64,000 nt of DNA, taken from positions 970,920 to 1,034,919 of the forward strand of contig JAEINU010000001.1 of assembly GCA_016342685.1 (NCBI GenBank), given 5' to 3'. The position numbers and the translations under genes were made by a program. Below are positions 50,624 through 60,873 of the stretch, in pieces (the first letter of the stretch is position 1; each line of letters starts with the position of its first letter). The DNA comes from Bacteroidales bacterium. GTDB lineage: Bacteria > Bacteroidota > Bacteroidia > Bacteroidales > UBA12077. The notes under the pieces are model-generated. The model did not search any database and had not been told where the DNA came from. It saw nothing but the letters and a program-made list of their open reading frames with translations.

Positions 50624-52255
50624 ATGAAAAATATATTATACATTATAATAAGTGCATTTGTTATGACTTCGTGTTCAAAAAAAGTAGCCGTTGATTTAAT
50701 TGTTACAAACGCTAAAGTTTATACGGTTGATAATGAATTTTCAATTACCGAAAGCTTTGCAGTAAAAGATGGAAAATTTGTTGAAGTTGGTTCATCAGAT
50801 AAAATATCTTCCAAATACATTTCAAATCAAAGTATTGATCTCGAAGGTAAATACGTTTATCCTGGCTTTATTGACGCACATTCTCATTTTTATGGATATT
50901 GCATGTCTTTATTGCAAGCCAATTTACGAGGAACAAAATCTTTTGATGAGATCTTGGATATATTGCAGGAACAAGATGCTAAATATAATTCTGAATGGAT
51001 TTTGGGTCGAGGTTGGGATCAAAACGATTGGGATGTAAAGGAATTTCCAACAAATAAAAAACTAAACGAGTTGTTTCCAAACAAACCTGTTTACATTCGT
51101 CGAATAGATGGTCATGCAGCTATTGCAAATGCAAAGGCTCTCGAAATGGCTGGAATAACTTCTACAACTAAAATTGATGGAGGTAAAGTGTTTATTGAAA
51201 ATAGTAAACCAACCGGAATTCTTATCGATAATGCAATGTCACTTATAGCAGAAATTGTTCCAGAAGAAGAAATAGAAACCTCTGTAAAAGCTTTAAAACA
51301 AGGAGAAAAGAATTGTTTTGCTGTTGGATTAACAACAGTGACTGATGCTGGTTTATATAAAAGTCAGGTTTTAACTTTAGATTCTTTGCAAAAGAGTAAT
51401 GCCTTAAAAATGCGAATTTACGCTATGCTAGAACCTAATGAAGATAATTTAAATCACTTTGTAAAAAAAGGAATTTATAAAACAGATTATCTAAATGTAA
51501 GATCAATCAAGTTATATGCCGATGGAGCATTAGGTTCTCGTGGAGCGGCAATGATCGAGTCATATTCCGATGATCCTGATAATAATGGTTTAATAGTTGA
51601 ATCGACTGAGTTTTATCACGAAATGTGTAAGTTGGCTTATGAAAATAATTATCAAGTTAATACACATGCAATTGGTGATTCGGCAAATCGTTTAATACTT
51701 GATATTTATTCGGAATATTTGAAAGGTAGTAACGATAAACGCTGGAGAATAGAACATTCTCAGGTTGTTCATCCTAAGGATGTTGAAAGATTTGGAAAAT
51801 TCAATATTATTCCATCAATTCAATCAACGCATTGTACCTCCGATATGTACTGGGCTGATGAACGCTTAGGTGCGAGAATAAAAAACGCCTATATATATAA
51901 GGAGTTATTAGCACAAAATGGTTGGATGCCTAATGGAACAGATTTTCCCGTTGAAAAGATTGATCCTCGTTTAACATTTTATGCTTCAGTTGTACGGAGG
52001 GATTTAGAAGGATATCCCGAAGAGGGATTTCAAATTGAAAATGCATTAAATCGAGAAGAAACATTAAAGTCAATGACAATATGGGCAGCTAAAGCAGCTT
52101 TCGAAGAAAATGAAAAAGGTAGCATTGAGTCAGGAAAATTTGCCGATTTTATTGTTTTAGAAAAAGATATTATGGAAGAGGCTGAAAGTGACATTCCATC
52201 TATAAAGATTTTGAAAACATTTATTGATGGTAAATCGGTGTTTGAATATAAATAA
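50624..52255 (+). CDS. YtcJ-like amidohydrolase, lipoprotein
   Basis: ORF 543 aa; lipobox MTSCS; YPGFIDAHSHFYGY, LYADGALGSRGAAM, NTHAIGDSANR, GTDFPVEKIDP. Confidence 0.9.
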   Translation: MKNILYIIISAFVMTSCSKKVAVDLIVTNAKVYTVDNEFSITESFAVKDGKFVEVGSSDKISSKYISNQSIDLEGKYVYPGFIDAHSHFYGYCMSLLQANLRGTKSFDEILDILQEQDAKYNSEWILGRGWDQNDWDVKEFPTNKKLNELFPNKPVYIRRIDGHAAIANAKALEMAGITSTTKIDGGKVFIENSKPTGILIDNAMSLIAEIVPEEEIETSVKALKQGEKNCFAVGLTTVTDAGLYKSQVLTLDSLQKSNALKMRIYAMLEPNEDNLNHFVKKGIYKTDYLNVRSIKLYADGALGSRGAAMIESYSDDPDNNGLIVESTEFYHEMCKLAYENNYQVNTHAIGDSANRLILDIYSEYLKGSNDKRWRIEHSQVVHPKDVERFGKFNIIPSIQSTHCTSDMYWADERLGARIKNAYIYKELLAQNGWMPNGTDFPVEKIDPRLTFYASVVRRDLEGYPEEGFQIENALNREETLKSMTIWAAKAAFEENEKGSIESGKFADFIVLEKDIMEEAESDIPSIKILKTFIDGKSVFEYK

Positions 52256-52296
52256 TAATTAACTATAGCAATTAACCAACATTTTTATACTTTTGC

Positions 52297-52328
52297 AGCT
52301 TCGGATAAATTTATGTTCGAAGCTTTTA
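52297..52328 (+). terminator. Hairpin between amidohydrolase and prfC, possible weak terminator/attenuator
   Basis: AGCTTCG-GATAAATTTATGTT-CGAAGCTTTTA. Confidence 0.45.
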
Positions 52329-52340
52329 TATATAATAGTT

Positions 52341-53921
52341 ATGGGGTTTAATGAGGAAATTCAGCGTAGAAGAACTTTTGGAATTGTAAGTCATCCAGAT
52401 GCAGGTAAAACTACATTAACAGAGAAGTTATTACTATTTGGTGGAGCTATTCACGTTGCAGGAGCTGTAAAAAGTAATAAAATAAAGAAAACAGCTACGT
52501 CTGATTTCATGGAGATTGAACGTCAGCGTGGAATTTCTGTTGCAACCTCAGTAATGGGATTCGAATATAAAGGACGAAAAATTAATATCCTTGATACTCC
52601 TGGTCACCAAGATTTTGCAGAGGATACTTTTAGAACCTTAACCGCTGTTGATAGCGTAATTATTGTTATCGATTCGGCAAAAGGAGTTGAGCCTCAAACT
52701 CGCAAATTAATGGAAGTTTGTCGAATGCGCAAAACTCCAGTAATGGTATTTATCAATAAATTGGATCGTAGTGGTAAAGATCCTTTTGAGTTACTCGATG
52801 AAATTGAAAATGAACTCAAAATACAAGTTCGCCCGTTAAGTTGGCCTATTAGTAATGGACCAACATTTAAAGGAGTTTATAATTTATACGAAGAAAAATT
52901 AAATTTATTTAGTGGAGACGATAAACAAACTATTTCAGATATAATAGAATTAAAAGATGTTAATAGTACTGATTTAGAAGGGTATATTGGTGAGCAATAT
53001 GCAAATACTCTGCGCGAAGAATTAGAATTAATAACAGAAGTTTACCCAAAATTTGAAGTAGACGATTATCTTGCAGCCGATTTAGCCCCAGTATTCTTTG
53101 GAAGTGCTTTAAATAATTTTGGTGTACAGGAGTTATTGGATTGTTTTATTAATATTGCTCCTTTTCCGAGAGAAGTAAATGCAGAAGAACGAAATATTGA
53201 CCCTTTTGAAAATAAATTCTCGGGATTTATTTTTAAAATTCATGCTAATATGGATCCAAATCATAGAGATCGTATTGCATTCGTTAAGATATGCTCGGGA
53301 ACCTTTAAAAGAAATACTAATTATTTGCATGTTCGATTAGGAAAAAATTTAAAATTTTCAACACCGACTGCATTTATGGCAGAGAAGAAATCAATAATTG
53401 ATGAAGCTTTTCCAGGCGATATTATTGGTATACATGATACAGGAAATTTTAAAATCGGGGATACTCTTTCCGAAGGCGAAAAAATTCATTTTAAAGGAAT
53501 TCCAAGTTTCTCTCCTGAAATGTTCCGATATGTTGAAAATGCCGATCCAATGAAATACAAACAATTAGCAAAAGGTTTGGATCAATTGATGGATGAAGGA
53601 GTTGCCCAATTATTTACCAATAAATTCAATGGTCGAAAAATTATTGGAACAGTTGGTCAGTTGCAGTTTGAAGTTATTCAGTTTCGATTGGAACATGAAT
53701 ACGGTGCGAAATGTAAATATGAACCAATTCAAATGCACAAAGCATGTTGGATTGAGTCCGACGATAAAGAGCAAATCGAAGACTTCAGGAAAAGGAAATT
53801 CAGCAATATAGCGATTGATAAACATGGTCGTGAAGTATTTATGGCCGATTCCCCATATGCATTACAAATGGCTCAAAGTAAATTTGATAAGATAAACTTC
53901 CATTTTACATCAGAATTTTAA
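52341..53921 (+). CDS. prfC: Peptide chain release factor 3
   Basis: [52 protein letters not shown]; start likely at MGFNEEIQ, downstream of ORF-track start 52293. Confidence 0.95.
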   Translation: MGFNEEIQRRRTFGIVSHPDAGKTTLTEKLLLFGGAIHVAGAVKSNKIKKTATSDFMEIERQRGISVATSVMGFEYKGRKINILDTPGHQDFAEDTFRTLTAVDSVIIVIDSAKGVEPQTRKLMEVCRMRKTPVMVFINKLDRSGKDPFELLDEIENELKIQVRPLSWPISNGPTFKGVYNLYEEKLNLFSGDDKQTISDIIELKDVNSTDLEGYIGEQYANTLREELELITEVYPKFEVDDYLAADLAPVFFGSALNNFGVQELLDCFINIAPFPREVNAEERNIDPFENKFSGFIFKIHANMDPNHRDRIAFVKICSGTFKRNTNYLHVRLGKNLKFSTPTAFMAEKKSIIDEAFPGDIIGIHDTGNFKIGDTLSEGEKIHFKGIPSFSPEMFRYVENADPMKYKQLAKGLDQLMDEGVAQLFTNKFNGRKIIGTVGQLQFEVIQFRLEHEYGAKCKYEPIQMHKACWIESDDKEQIEDFRKRKFSNIAIDKHGREVFMADSPYALQMAQSKFDKINFHFTSEF

Positions 53922-53984
53922 ATTTAGATTAAACCTTTTAAAGACAATGGAGTCTTTTAATCGGGGAATCTAAATTATCGAACT

Positions 53985-56477
53985 GTGAGTAAAAGAATCT
54001 TTATTTTTATTGCAATATTTTTTATATCTACATTATCAGCAATATCTCTAAATAACGAGAAAAAAAGTGTAGAAATAGTAAAAGCATCATCGTCGTTAAA
54101 GGTTGATGGAATATTATCAGAAGATGCATGGCAAAACGCTGCTGTGGCTAAAGATTTTATTCAATATGAACCTTATAATGGTAAAAAACCTTCCTTACCA
54201 ACCGAAGTAAAAGTCATTTACGATGATCAAGCAATTTATTTTGGTGCCATATTATATGATAATAATCCTGACAGTATAATTAAAGATCTTGGGGTTAGAG
54301 ATGAATTTACCGGAATGAATTCGGATTTATTTACAGTATTTATAAGCACATTTAACGATGGCGTAAATGCAGTTGAGTTTATGGTATCTGCTTCGGGTGT
54401 GCAGTCTGATGGTAAACATAATGGAGATAATGGCGATTCTAATTGGGATGGAGTTTGGGAAAGTGCTGTTGGATTTACCGATAATGCTTGGATTGTTGAA
54501 ATGAAAATACCTTATTCGGCCTTACGATTCTCAAAAAAGGAAGATCAAACATGGGGAATCCAATTTTTTAGATCGATTCGAAGATACAGAGAGTGGAGTT
54601 CTTGGAATTATGCAGATGTAAATATTCAAGGCTTGATAAATCAGTTAGGAGAAGTTGTTGGAATTAAGCATATTGAACCTCCTTTGCGCTTGTCCGTTAC
54701 TCCATATGTTTCTGCATATTTGGAAAATGATGCAGATGGAAATCAATGGAATAGTGATTTTAATGCTGGAATGGATTTAAAGTGGGGAATTAATCAAAGT
54801 TTTACTTTAGATATGATTTTAATTCCTGATTTTGGACAGGTTCAATCCGATGATGAAGTTCTTAATTTATCTCCGTACGAAGTTCGATACGATGAGAAAA
54901 GAGCATTCTTTACGGAAGGTACCGAATTGTTTAATAAGGGAAATATATTCTATTCTCGGAGGATCGGAAGTCGACCTAAGAACGCTGATGATGCTGAAGA
55001 CGACTTGCATTCTAACGAGATTGTAGACAATAATCCTATCGAAACACAATTAATAAATTCATCTAAAATATCAGGAAGAACCAGTGGAGGCTTGGGAATA
55101 GGATTTTTGAATGCAATGACTGGTTCTGTTGATGCAATTATAAAAGATACAATCCCTGAAATTGTATCTAATGGATTAGAAACAGAACTTAATTACAAAA
55201 AACGAAAGTTCAGAACTCAAGGTTTTACCAATTACAATATGCTTGTTTTAGATCAAACACTAAAAAACAATTCATATGTTAGTATTGCAAATACAAATGT
55301 GCAATATTCCGGAGAAGATTACACTGCAAATGTAACTGCAGCAGAATTTAAATTGATGAATAAAGAAAATTCGTATCAACTTTACGGAAGTGGAGCTTTA
55401 AGTCAGATCTATACCGATGCCTCAAGTTTAGGACATAAATACTTCTTGATGTTTGCAAAAACAAAAGGAAATTTCCAATTCGAAGTTGCTCACAACACTG
55501 AATCCGATACATACGATCCAAATGATATGGGTTATATTCAGCAAAACAATGAATCTACGTGGTATGGCGAATTGGATTATAATATTAACGAACCGTTTTG
55601 GAAAGTCTTGAATTGGCATAACGAAGTAAATTTCAGATATGAAAATCTTTATAAGCCACGAAAATTTTCTGAGTTTCAGTTTAGTGCAATAACTAATACA
55701 ACATTTGCAAAAAGTTATATTAATACTGGTTTGTTTGCAAGTGTTAAACCAATAGAAGGGTACGATCATTTTGAGCCACGAGTGGATGGTTGGAAATTTA
55801 AAACAGCTAGAGTTGTGATGGGTAATTGGTGGATCAGTACAGATTATCGCAAAAGAATTGCTGGTGATTTTAACGCAGGTGCATGGAAGGCTATGGATCA
55901 TAACCGATACGGCTATTGGATGGGATTTGGACCAAGACTTAGAATAAGCGATAAGTGGCTGTTAACCTATCGTTTAAGTATGGATAATGATTTTAACACA
56001 TATGGGTATATTGAAGATTACGAAAATACAAATTCTGATAATGAAACTGAAACAACAATAGATTTTGGTAAGCGAGATCAGTATACATTTATTAATACGC
56101 TTTCAACAAACTATATCTTTAATAATAAAATGTCGTTAAGCTTGCGTGTTCGTCATTATTGGAGCCGTGTTGAATACTACGATTATTACAGGCTTAAGGA
56201 AAATGGAGAGTTATCAGAATCTATTGGATATGATACTTATGGAAACGAAGAAAATTTAAATTACAACGCTTTCACTCTTGACATGAAATATTTATGGAGA
56301 TTTGCTCCAGGTAGTGAAATGGCGATTGTGTGGAAAAATGCTATTTATACTGATGACGAAAAACTCACTAATAATTTTATTGATAATTTAAATGACACCT
56401 TTGGATCATCACAAATAAATAGTATATCGTTTAAAATCCTGTTTTATTTGGATTATCACTATTTAAAAAGAAATTAG
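53985..56477 (+). CDS. DUF5916-type secreted protein with N-terminal CBM9-like domain
   Basis: ORF 830 aa (GTG start); VDGILSEDAWQNAAVAKDFIQYEPYNGKKPSLPTEVKVIYDDQAIYFGA; FGQVQSDDEVLNLSPYEVRYDEKRAFFTEGTELF; C-terminal barrel-like region. Confidence 0.85.
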   Translation: MSKRIFIFIAIFFISTLSAISLNNEKKSVEIVKASSSLKVDGILSEDAWQNAAVAKDFIQYEPYNGKKPSLPTEVKVIYDDQAIYFGAILYDNNPDSIIKDLGVRDEFTGMNSDLFTVFISTFNDGVNAVEFMVSASGVQSDGKHNGDNGDSNWDGVWESAVGFTDNAWIVEMKIPYSALRFSKKEDQTWGIQFFRSIRRYREWSSWNYADVNIQGLINQLGEVVGIKHIEPPLRLSVTPYVSAYLENDADGNQWNSDFNAGMDLKWGINQSFTLDMILIPDFGQVQSDDEVLNLSPYEVRYDEKRAFFTEGTELFNKGNIFYSRRIGSRPKNADDAEDDLHSNEIVDNNPIETQLINSSKISGRTSGGLGIGFLNAMTGSVDAIIKDTIPEIVSNGLETELNYKKRKFRTQGFTNYNMLVLDQTLKNNSYVSIANTNVQYSGEDYTANVTAAEFKLMNKENSYQLYGSGALSQIYTDASSLGHKYFLMFAKTKGNFQFEVAHNTESDTYDPNDMGYIQQNNESTWYGELDYNINEPFWKVLNWHNEVNFRYENLYKPRKFSEFQFSAITNTTFAKSYINTGLFASVKPIEGYDHFEPRVDGWKFKTARVVMGNWWISTDYRKRIAGDFNAGAWKAMDHNRYGYWMGFGPRLRISDKWLLTYRLSMDNDFNTYGYIEDYENTNSDNETETTIDFGKRDQYTFINTLSTNYIFNNKMSLSLRVRHYWSRVEYYDYYRLKENGELSESIGYDTYGNEENLNYNAFTLDMKYLWRFAPGSEMAIVWKNAIYTDDEKLTNNFIDNLNDTFGSSQINSISFKILFYLDYHYLKRN

Positions 56478-56493
56478 AATTAAGGTATTATAT

Positions 56494-56526
56494 AAAAGAG
56501 ATCCAAGTTTATATTGGATCTCTTTT
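56494..56526 (+). terminator. Intrinsic terminator
   Basis: AAAAGAGATCCAA-GTTTATA-TTGGATCTCTTTT. Confidence 0.85.
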
Positions 56527-56561
56527 ATATATATATGGTTTGAATATAGATCAATAAAAAA

Positions 56562-56864
56562 ATGATAAAACATATTGTACTTTGGAAATTGAAAGATTAT
56601 GTACAAGGAAAAACCAAACAAGAAAATGCTTATTTAATTAAAACCTTACTTGAGGATTTAAATAATAGAATTCCCGGTTTATTAAAGCTGGAAGTCGGTA
56701 TTGATTTTAGCAATACCGAAAACTCAGCCGATGTAGTTTTATATTCTGAGTTTGAATCAAAGGCGGATTTAGAAAATTATCAAACGCATCCTGAGCACGA
56801 AAAGGTAAAACCATTTGTAGCGCAATGCAGACTGGAACGCCGAGTTATAGATTTTGAAATTTAA
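56562..56864 (+). CDS. Dabb-family (stress-responsive A/B barrel) protein
   Basis: ORF 100 aa; MIKHIVLWKLKD, YQTHPEHEKVKPFV. Confidence 0.92.
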   Translation: MIKHIVLWKLKDYVQGKTKQENAYLIKTLLEDLNNRIPGLLKLEVGIDFSNTENSADVVLYSEFESKADLENYQTHPEHEKVKPFVAQCRLERRVIDFEI

Positions 56865-56882
56865 ACTGATTTTGTATATTTG
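56853..56882 (+). promoter_or_regulatory. Bacteroidota-type promoter TTTG-N18-TATATTTG
   Basis: TTTG at 56853-56856, TATATTTG at 56875-56882. Confidence 0.65.
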
Positions 56883-56888
56883 TACTTT

Positions 56889-57043
56889 ATGCAAAAAACG
56901 ATTACATACTTCGTAAATTTTTCTATCCTGGTAGGATAAGAACAGTTTATTCTTTTTAAGAAATTAGATTCTCTTGAATCTAAGCTGTTCGTGTATTCCA
57001 ATTTTAAAAATCAATAAATCTAATTTTATTAAAATTTATAATA
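56889..57043 (+). ncRNA. Candidate structured 5' leader RNA of the GNAT gene
   Basis: Hairpin TATCCT-GGT-AGGATA (56924-56938); 10-bp closing stem GAACAGTTTA/TAAGCTGTTC (56940-56949 with 56981-56990) enclosing TTCTT-TTT-AAGAA and GATTC-TCTT-GAATC hairpins. Confidence 0.5.
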
Positions 57044-58318
57044 ATGGATAACAAATATCTTATTAGACGAGTACAAAATCAAACAGACATAAATAAACTC
57101 ATTATCCTATTAAATAATGTATTTCAACCTGAGAGGGTTGGAAATTTAGCTAAAATATTTTTAGAATCGCTACCAGAATCAGAATGTAAATATTGGTTTA
57201 TTGCAGAGGAGAAAGAAACTAAAAATATTGTGTCTTCATTTACATTAATTCCGTGGTGTTGGGAATTAAAGGGAATTAAACTAAAAGTTGCTGAAATGGG
57301 ATTGGTTGCAACCGATGTAAACCATAGAGGTAAAGGTTTAATGCGATTGTTAAATCAGGAGTTTGACGCAGTTTTAAAAGAAGAAGAGTTTGATTTAGCT
57401 GTAATTCAGGGTATTCCTGGTTTTTACCACAAGTTTGGGTATCATTATGCCATTCCTATGGAAAATCACTTGAATATTTGTTTAAAAAATATTCCAAGTC
57501 AAGCAAAAACTAGAAGATTTGAAATTCGCAATGCAGAAATATCAGATATTCCCTTTCTGATTTCTGAAGATAAATCTTATCGTGATGCAAATTATATTTC
57601 AGTTTTTAGGAATACAAATACGTGGGAATATATTTTAAGACAAGGGAGAAAAACAGAATATGGGTCCGATGTAATTATTTTAGAATTTGAACAAGAAAAA
57701 TTTTATTGCAGAATTTTATTTCAAGGTTTCGGAAAGGGATTAATTGTAAGCGAAGTTAGTAATTCTATTTCTGAAGAATCTTTTATGTTTCTGTTAACAT
57801 ATTTGAAAAATAGGGCTATAATAGAAAACAAAGCTTTTATCAGATTTAATGTTGGTTTGGATTCGAGGCTTGGAGAAATGTTATTGTCTGCAGGTGTTCA
57901 AAAATCAAAACCATATGCATGGCAAGTTAAAATTCCTGATAAGATTAATTTTTTGAATAAACTCAAACCAGTTTTGGAATCTAGAATCGGGAATAGTGAA
58001 TTTTACGATTTTTCTAAAATTCTAAGATTAGATTTTTATTCAGAAACAATCGATGTTATTTTTAAGAATGGAAAAATCACAGAATTTCTTAGAAATATTA
58101 AAAATGAACCCGATTTTAGTTTCAATATTCCTGTGGATTTGTTCGCAAGTTTAATTTTAGGCCATAGAAATTGGGTTGAGTTACAGGAAAATCGGCCAGA
58201 CATAGCATCAATGCTGCTATATATCGATCCTGAGGAAAAACCAATGGATGATATTTCTGGAAAGTTGATTGATATACTATTTCCTAAACAAAAATCATGG
58301 ATTAATTTACAATATTAG
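57044..58318 (+). CDS. GNAT N-acetyltransferase, Eis-like with C-terminal SCP2-like region
   Basis: ORF 424 aa; VAEMGLVATDVNHRGKGLMRLLNQEFD, IQGIPGFYHKFGYHYAIPM. Confidence 0.82.
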   Translation: MDNKYLIRRVQNQTDINKLIILLNNVFQPERVGNLAKIFLESLPESECKYWFIAEEKETKNIVSSFTLIPWCWELKGIKLKVAEMGLVATDVNHRGKGLMRLLNQEFDAVLKEEEFDLAVIQGIPGFYHKFGYHYAIPMENHLNICLKNIPSQAKTRRFEIRNAEISDIPFLISEDKSYRDANYISVFRNTNTWEYILRQGRKTEYGSDVIILEFEQEKFYCRILFQGFGKGLIVSEVSNSISEESFMFLLTYLKNRAIIENKAFIRFNVGLDSRLGEMLLSAGVQKSKPYAWQVKIPDKINFLNKLKPVLESRIGNSEFYDFSKILRLDFYSETIDVIFKNGKITEFLRNIKNEPDFSFNIPVDLFASLILGHRNWVELQENRPDIASMLLYIDPEEKPMDDISGKLIDILFPKQKSWINLQY

Positions 58319-58326
58319 TATATTAT

Positions 58327-58355
58327 AAAATGTGAGTTTAAAACTCACATTTTTA
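58327..58355 (+). terminator. Intrinsic terminator of the GNAT gene
   Basis: AAAATGTGAGTTTAAAACTCACATTTTT. Confidence 0.8.
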
Positions 58356-58475
58356 TCTTTAAATAAATAATGTGAATATTGGTAAGTTAAATATAGATTT
58401 GATAATTCTAATATTAAGAAACTTATTAAGATGAAAAGTGCTATGTGATACAACAGTATTGAGAAGGAATATGAA

Positions 58476-58500
58476 AAATGCGAGTTTAAGACTCGTATTT
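58476..58500 (+). terminator. Second hairpin near-identical to 58327-58353
   Basis: AAATGCGAGT-TTAAG-ACTCGTATTT. Confidence 0.5.
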
Positions 58501-58569
58501 CTTGTTTAATTTTTATTTATTTGCCAGATTTTAATATCAATCATTTTAAAAATATAAAACAATTATTAA

Positions 58570-59922
58570 ATGAGAAAATTACTGTTTATTTCATTGTTTC
58601 TAATTTCATATGTAACATATTCGCAAAATAGCGAAGATCAGTTTCGTGAAGATTATTTAGATGCTTGTAATCTTATTTCAAAAAAGTATGTTTATTTTGA
58701 ACGAAAAGTAAATCAAACAAGAGAAGCTTTTTATAATGAACATAAAAATTTTGCTGATTCAATTTATTGGGATGCAGAACGATTTGTTCAGGAAATACAT
58801 AATTTAAGATGTTTGTTTCCCGATGGACATTTTTCGTGGTCGGTGACAAAACAAATTTCGCCATTAGATAAATTCTATACCTTGGGATTCGTTAGTACTT
58901 TTACAAATGATAGTGCGTTAATTGTTAAAAAGGTTTACAAACAGCACAATAAAAAATTATTTAAAAACGATACAATTCTCACTATAAATAATATATTGGC
59001 AACAGAATTTATAAAGCAATTGGGAGACAAAGAACCACAATCTACTATAAATGCTACATTAGAAGTTGCCGCAAGAAATCTAACATTAAAAAAATATATT
59101 TCACCATTAGATTTTGATTTAAGTAAATACACAATCGAAGTTAAAAATGGTAAACGAAATAAAACAATTAAAGCCGAGTGGCAGGAATGTGGATTAACAA
59201 GTAATGTTTTTGAAGCTAGAAACAATTCAGAATTGTTATTGGTACAAAGAAATGGATATTTATCTTTAGAAGAAATACCTGAAAATTATTATTCGAATCA
59301 TTCATCATTTTATTTATACAATAAAACAATAGATTCGGTTAGTTTTTCAATTTTGCATTTGCGTGATTTTTTTGCATGGGAAGTTTCCGATATTGATTCA
59401 ATGATTCAAAAGCTTAATGAAATTAAGTCTGATTATTTGGTTCTTGATTTAAAAGATTGTAGTGGAGGAGCATTTGATGAAATGTTGTATCTCAGTTATG
59501 CTTTAGGTGTTAATAAATCTTTTAAGTTTTTTTACGATAATATTACAAATACAGATAAACGTTATACTGGAGTTTCTGATTTTGATTTTATTACAGAAAA
59601 AATACAACTTAATAATTCGTGGAATGGGAAAGTTATAGTACGATCGAATGAGATTTGTGGAAGTGCTTGTGATTTCTTTATCAGATGGATGAAAATTAAT
59701 AATCGTGCATTAATTGTTGGGAATCCTCCTGCGGGAAGAGGAGGGGGAACTGACCAGTTTGAACTATCTAATACGAAAACTACGATAAGTTTTCCTCAGA
59801 GAGAAAGAATTCCTATTCAATATCACAGAAGTGTTGAAGGAGATATTATGAATATTGATTTAATATCGGAGGAAACAATATTAAATATTTTAGAAAAAAT
59901 AAAGAGTACTAATAACTTATAA
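58570..59922 (+). CDS. S41-family (CTP/TSP-like) peptidase, exported
   Basis: ORF 450 aa; signal peptide; YLVLDLKDCSGGAFDEMLYLS, VIVRSNEICGSACDFFIRWMK. Confidence 0.75.
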   Translation: MRKLLFISLFLISYVTYSQNSEDQFREDYLDACNLISKKYVYFERKVNQTREAFYNEHKNFADSIYWDAERFVQEIHNLRCLFPDGHFSWSVTKQISPLDKFYTLGFVSTFTNDSALIVKKVYKQHNKKLFKNDTILTINNILATEFIKQLGDKEPQSTINATLEVAARNLTLKKYISPLDFDLSKYTIEVKNGKRNKTIKAEWQECGLTSNVFEARNNSELLLVQRNGYLSLEEIPENYYSNHSSFYLYNKTIDSVSFSILHLRDFFAWEVSDIDSMIQKLNEIKSDYLVLDLKDCSGGAFDEMLYLSYALGVNKSFKFFYDNITNTDKRYTGVSDFDFITEKIQLNNSWNGKVIVRSNEICGSACDFFIRWMKINNRALIVGNPPAGRGGGTDQFELSNTKTTISFPQRERIPIQYHRSVEGDIMNIDLISEETILNILEKIKSTNNL

Positions 59923-59935
59923 CAAAAATTTATTG

Positions 59936-59986
59936 AAGGATTATTTTAAAATTTATTTAAACGACAATTTGAAATAATCCTTTTTT
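59936..59986. terminator. Bidirectional terminator between convergent genes
   Basis: AAGGATTATTT ... AAATAATCCTTTTTT. Confidence 0.65.
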
Positions 59987-60800
59987 AATTCCATTCATTC
60001 ATTTTATCTCCAATAAATTTTATGATTTGATCATTTTCCGATTTCCCATTTCCTGTAATTTCAATGGGAGAGCCAATCGAAATAAAAATTTTGCGTTTTC
60101 GGCGAATTGGTCCTAAATCCCGAACTATTTTTCCATTACCCCAAAAATCAGTTTTTAGTGCAATTGGAACTACTTTTACTTTTGCCGATTTTGCCAATTT
60201 AACTCCTAAGGAATTAAAATCTTCAGGAATAAAAATATCTTTTCTAGCACCTTGTGGGAAGATTACAATAGAAGTTCCATTTTCTAAAAATTCTTTTCCT
60301 TGTTTTATCACTGACATTAGATCTTCGCGTGAATTTGATCTTCCTACCGCAATTGGTGTTCTTGCTCGCATTACTGGACCAAAAAGAAAATGACTTGTTA
60401 ATGCTTCTTTAACAACAAAAGTTACTTCTTTATGCGGTGCAATTAAAGCTGGGAATATCATCGATTCCATAGCACTCATATGATTGCTAATAAAAACCAC
60501 TGGTTCTTTGCAATCTTTAATATGATTTAGTCCGTCAATGTGAAATTTGCCACCACAATTTTCAATAAGCTTTAAAACCTTAAGTGACGATGAAACCCAC
60601 TTTTCAGTATCATATAAACCTTTTAAAGCAAGTTTTCTATTTTTGAAAATCAACATTATATATTTAAATACAAAATAGATTCTTGTATTCAGAAAAATCT
60701 TGTCAATAAGAATTCGCGAATTTTCTATAGTTGAATAAATATTATCGGTAAAAAGGGTATTTTTAACTAATTTCATTTGAATGCGTGTTTGAACATGCAA
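59985..60800 (-). CDS. 1-acyl-sn-glycerol-3-phosphate acyltransferase (PlsC-like)
   Basis: ORF 271 aa; FISNHMSAMESM (NHxxxxD-like), IVIFPQGARKD. Confidence 0.88.
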   Translation of the reverse strand: MHVQTRIQMKLVKNTLFTDNIYSTIENSRILIDKIFLNTRIYFVFKYIMLIFKNRKLALKGLYDTEKWVSSSLKVLKLIENCGGKFHIDGLNHIKDCKEPVVFISNHMSAMESMIFPALIAPHKEVTFVVKEALTSHFLFGPVMRARTPIAVGRSNSREDLMSVIKQGKEFLENGTSIVIFPQGARKDIFIPEDFNSLGVKLAKSAKVKVVPIALKTDFWGNGKIVRDLGPIRRKRKIFISIGSPIEITGNGKSENDQIIKFIGDKMNEWN

Positions 60801-60873
60801 TTTTACAAAAATTAATAGTTTGAAAAAACAAATTGTATTTTTAACTTGAACACTTTCACTATATTTTTTTATT

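Noticed and set aside
55428-55901. 157-aa minus-strand ORF inside the DUF5916 gene
   Set aside because: Shadow ORF antisense to a supported CDS; His/Cys/Ile-rich nonsense composition.
56940-56999. Possible degenerate tRNA (three-way/clover-like fold ending in ...TTCCA)
   Set aside because: No acceptor stem pairing with the CCA end, no T-loop GTTCRA or D-loop consensus; better explained as leader RNA structure.
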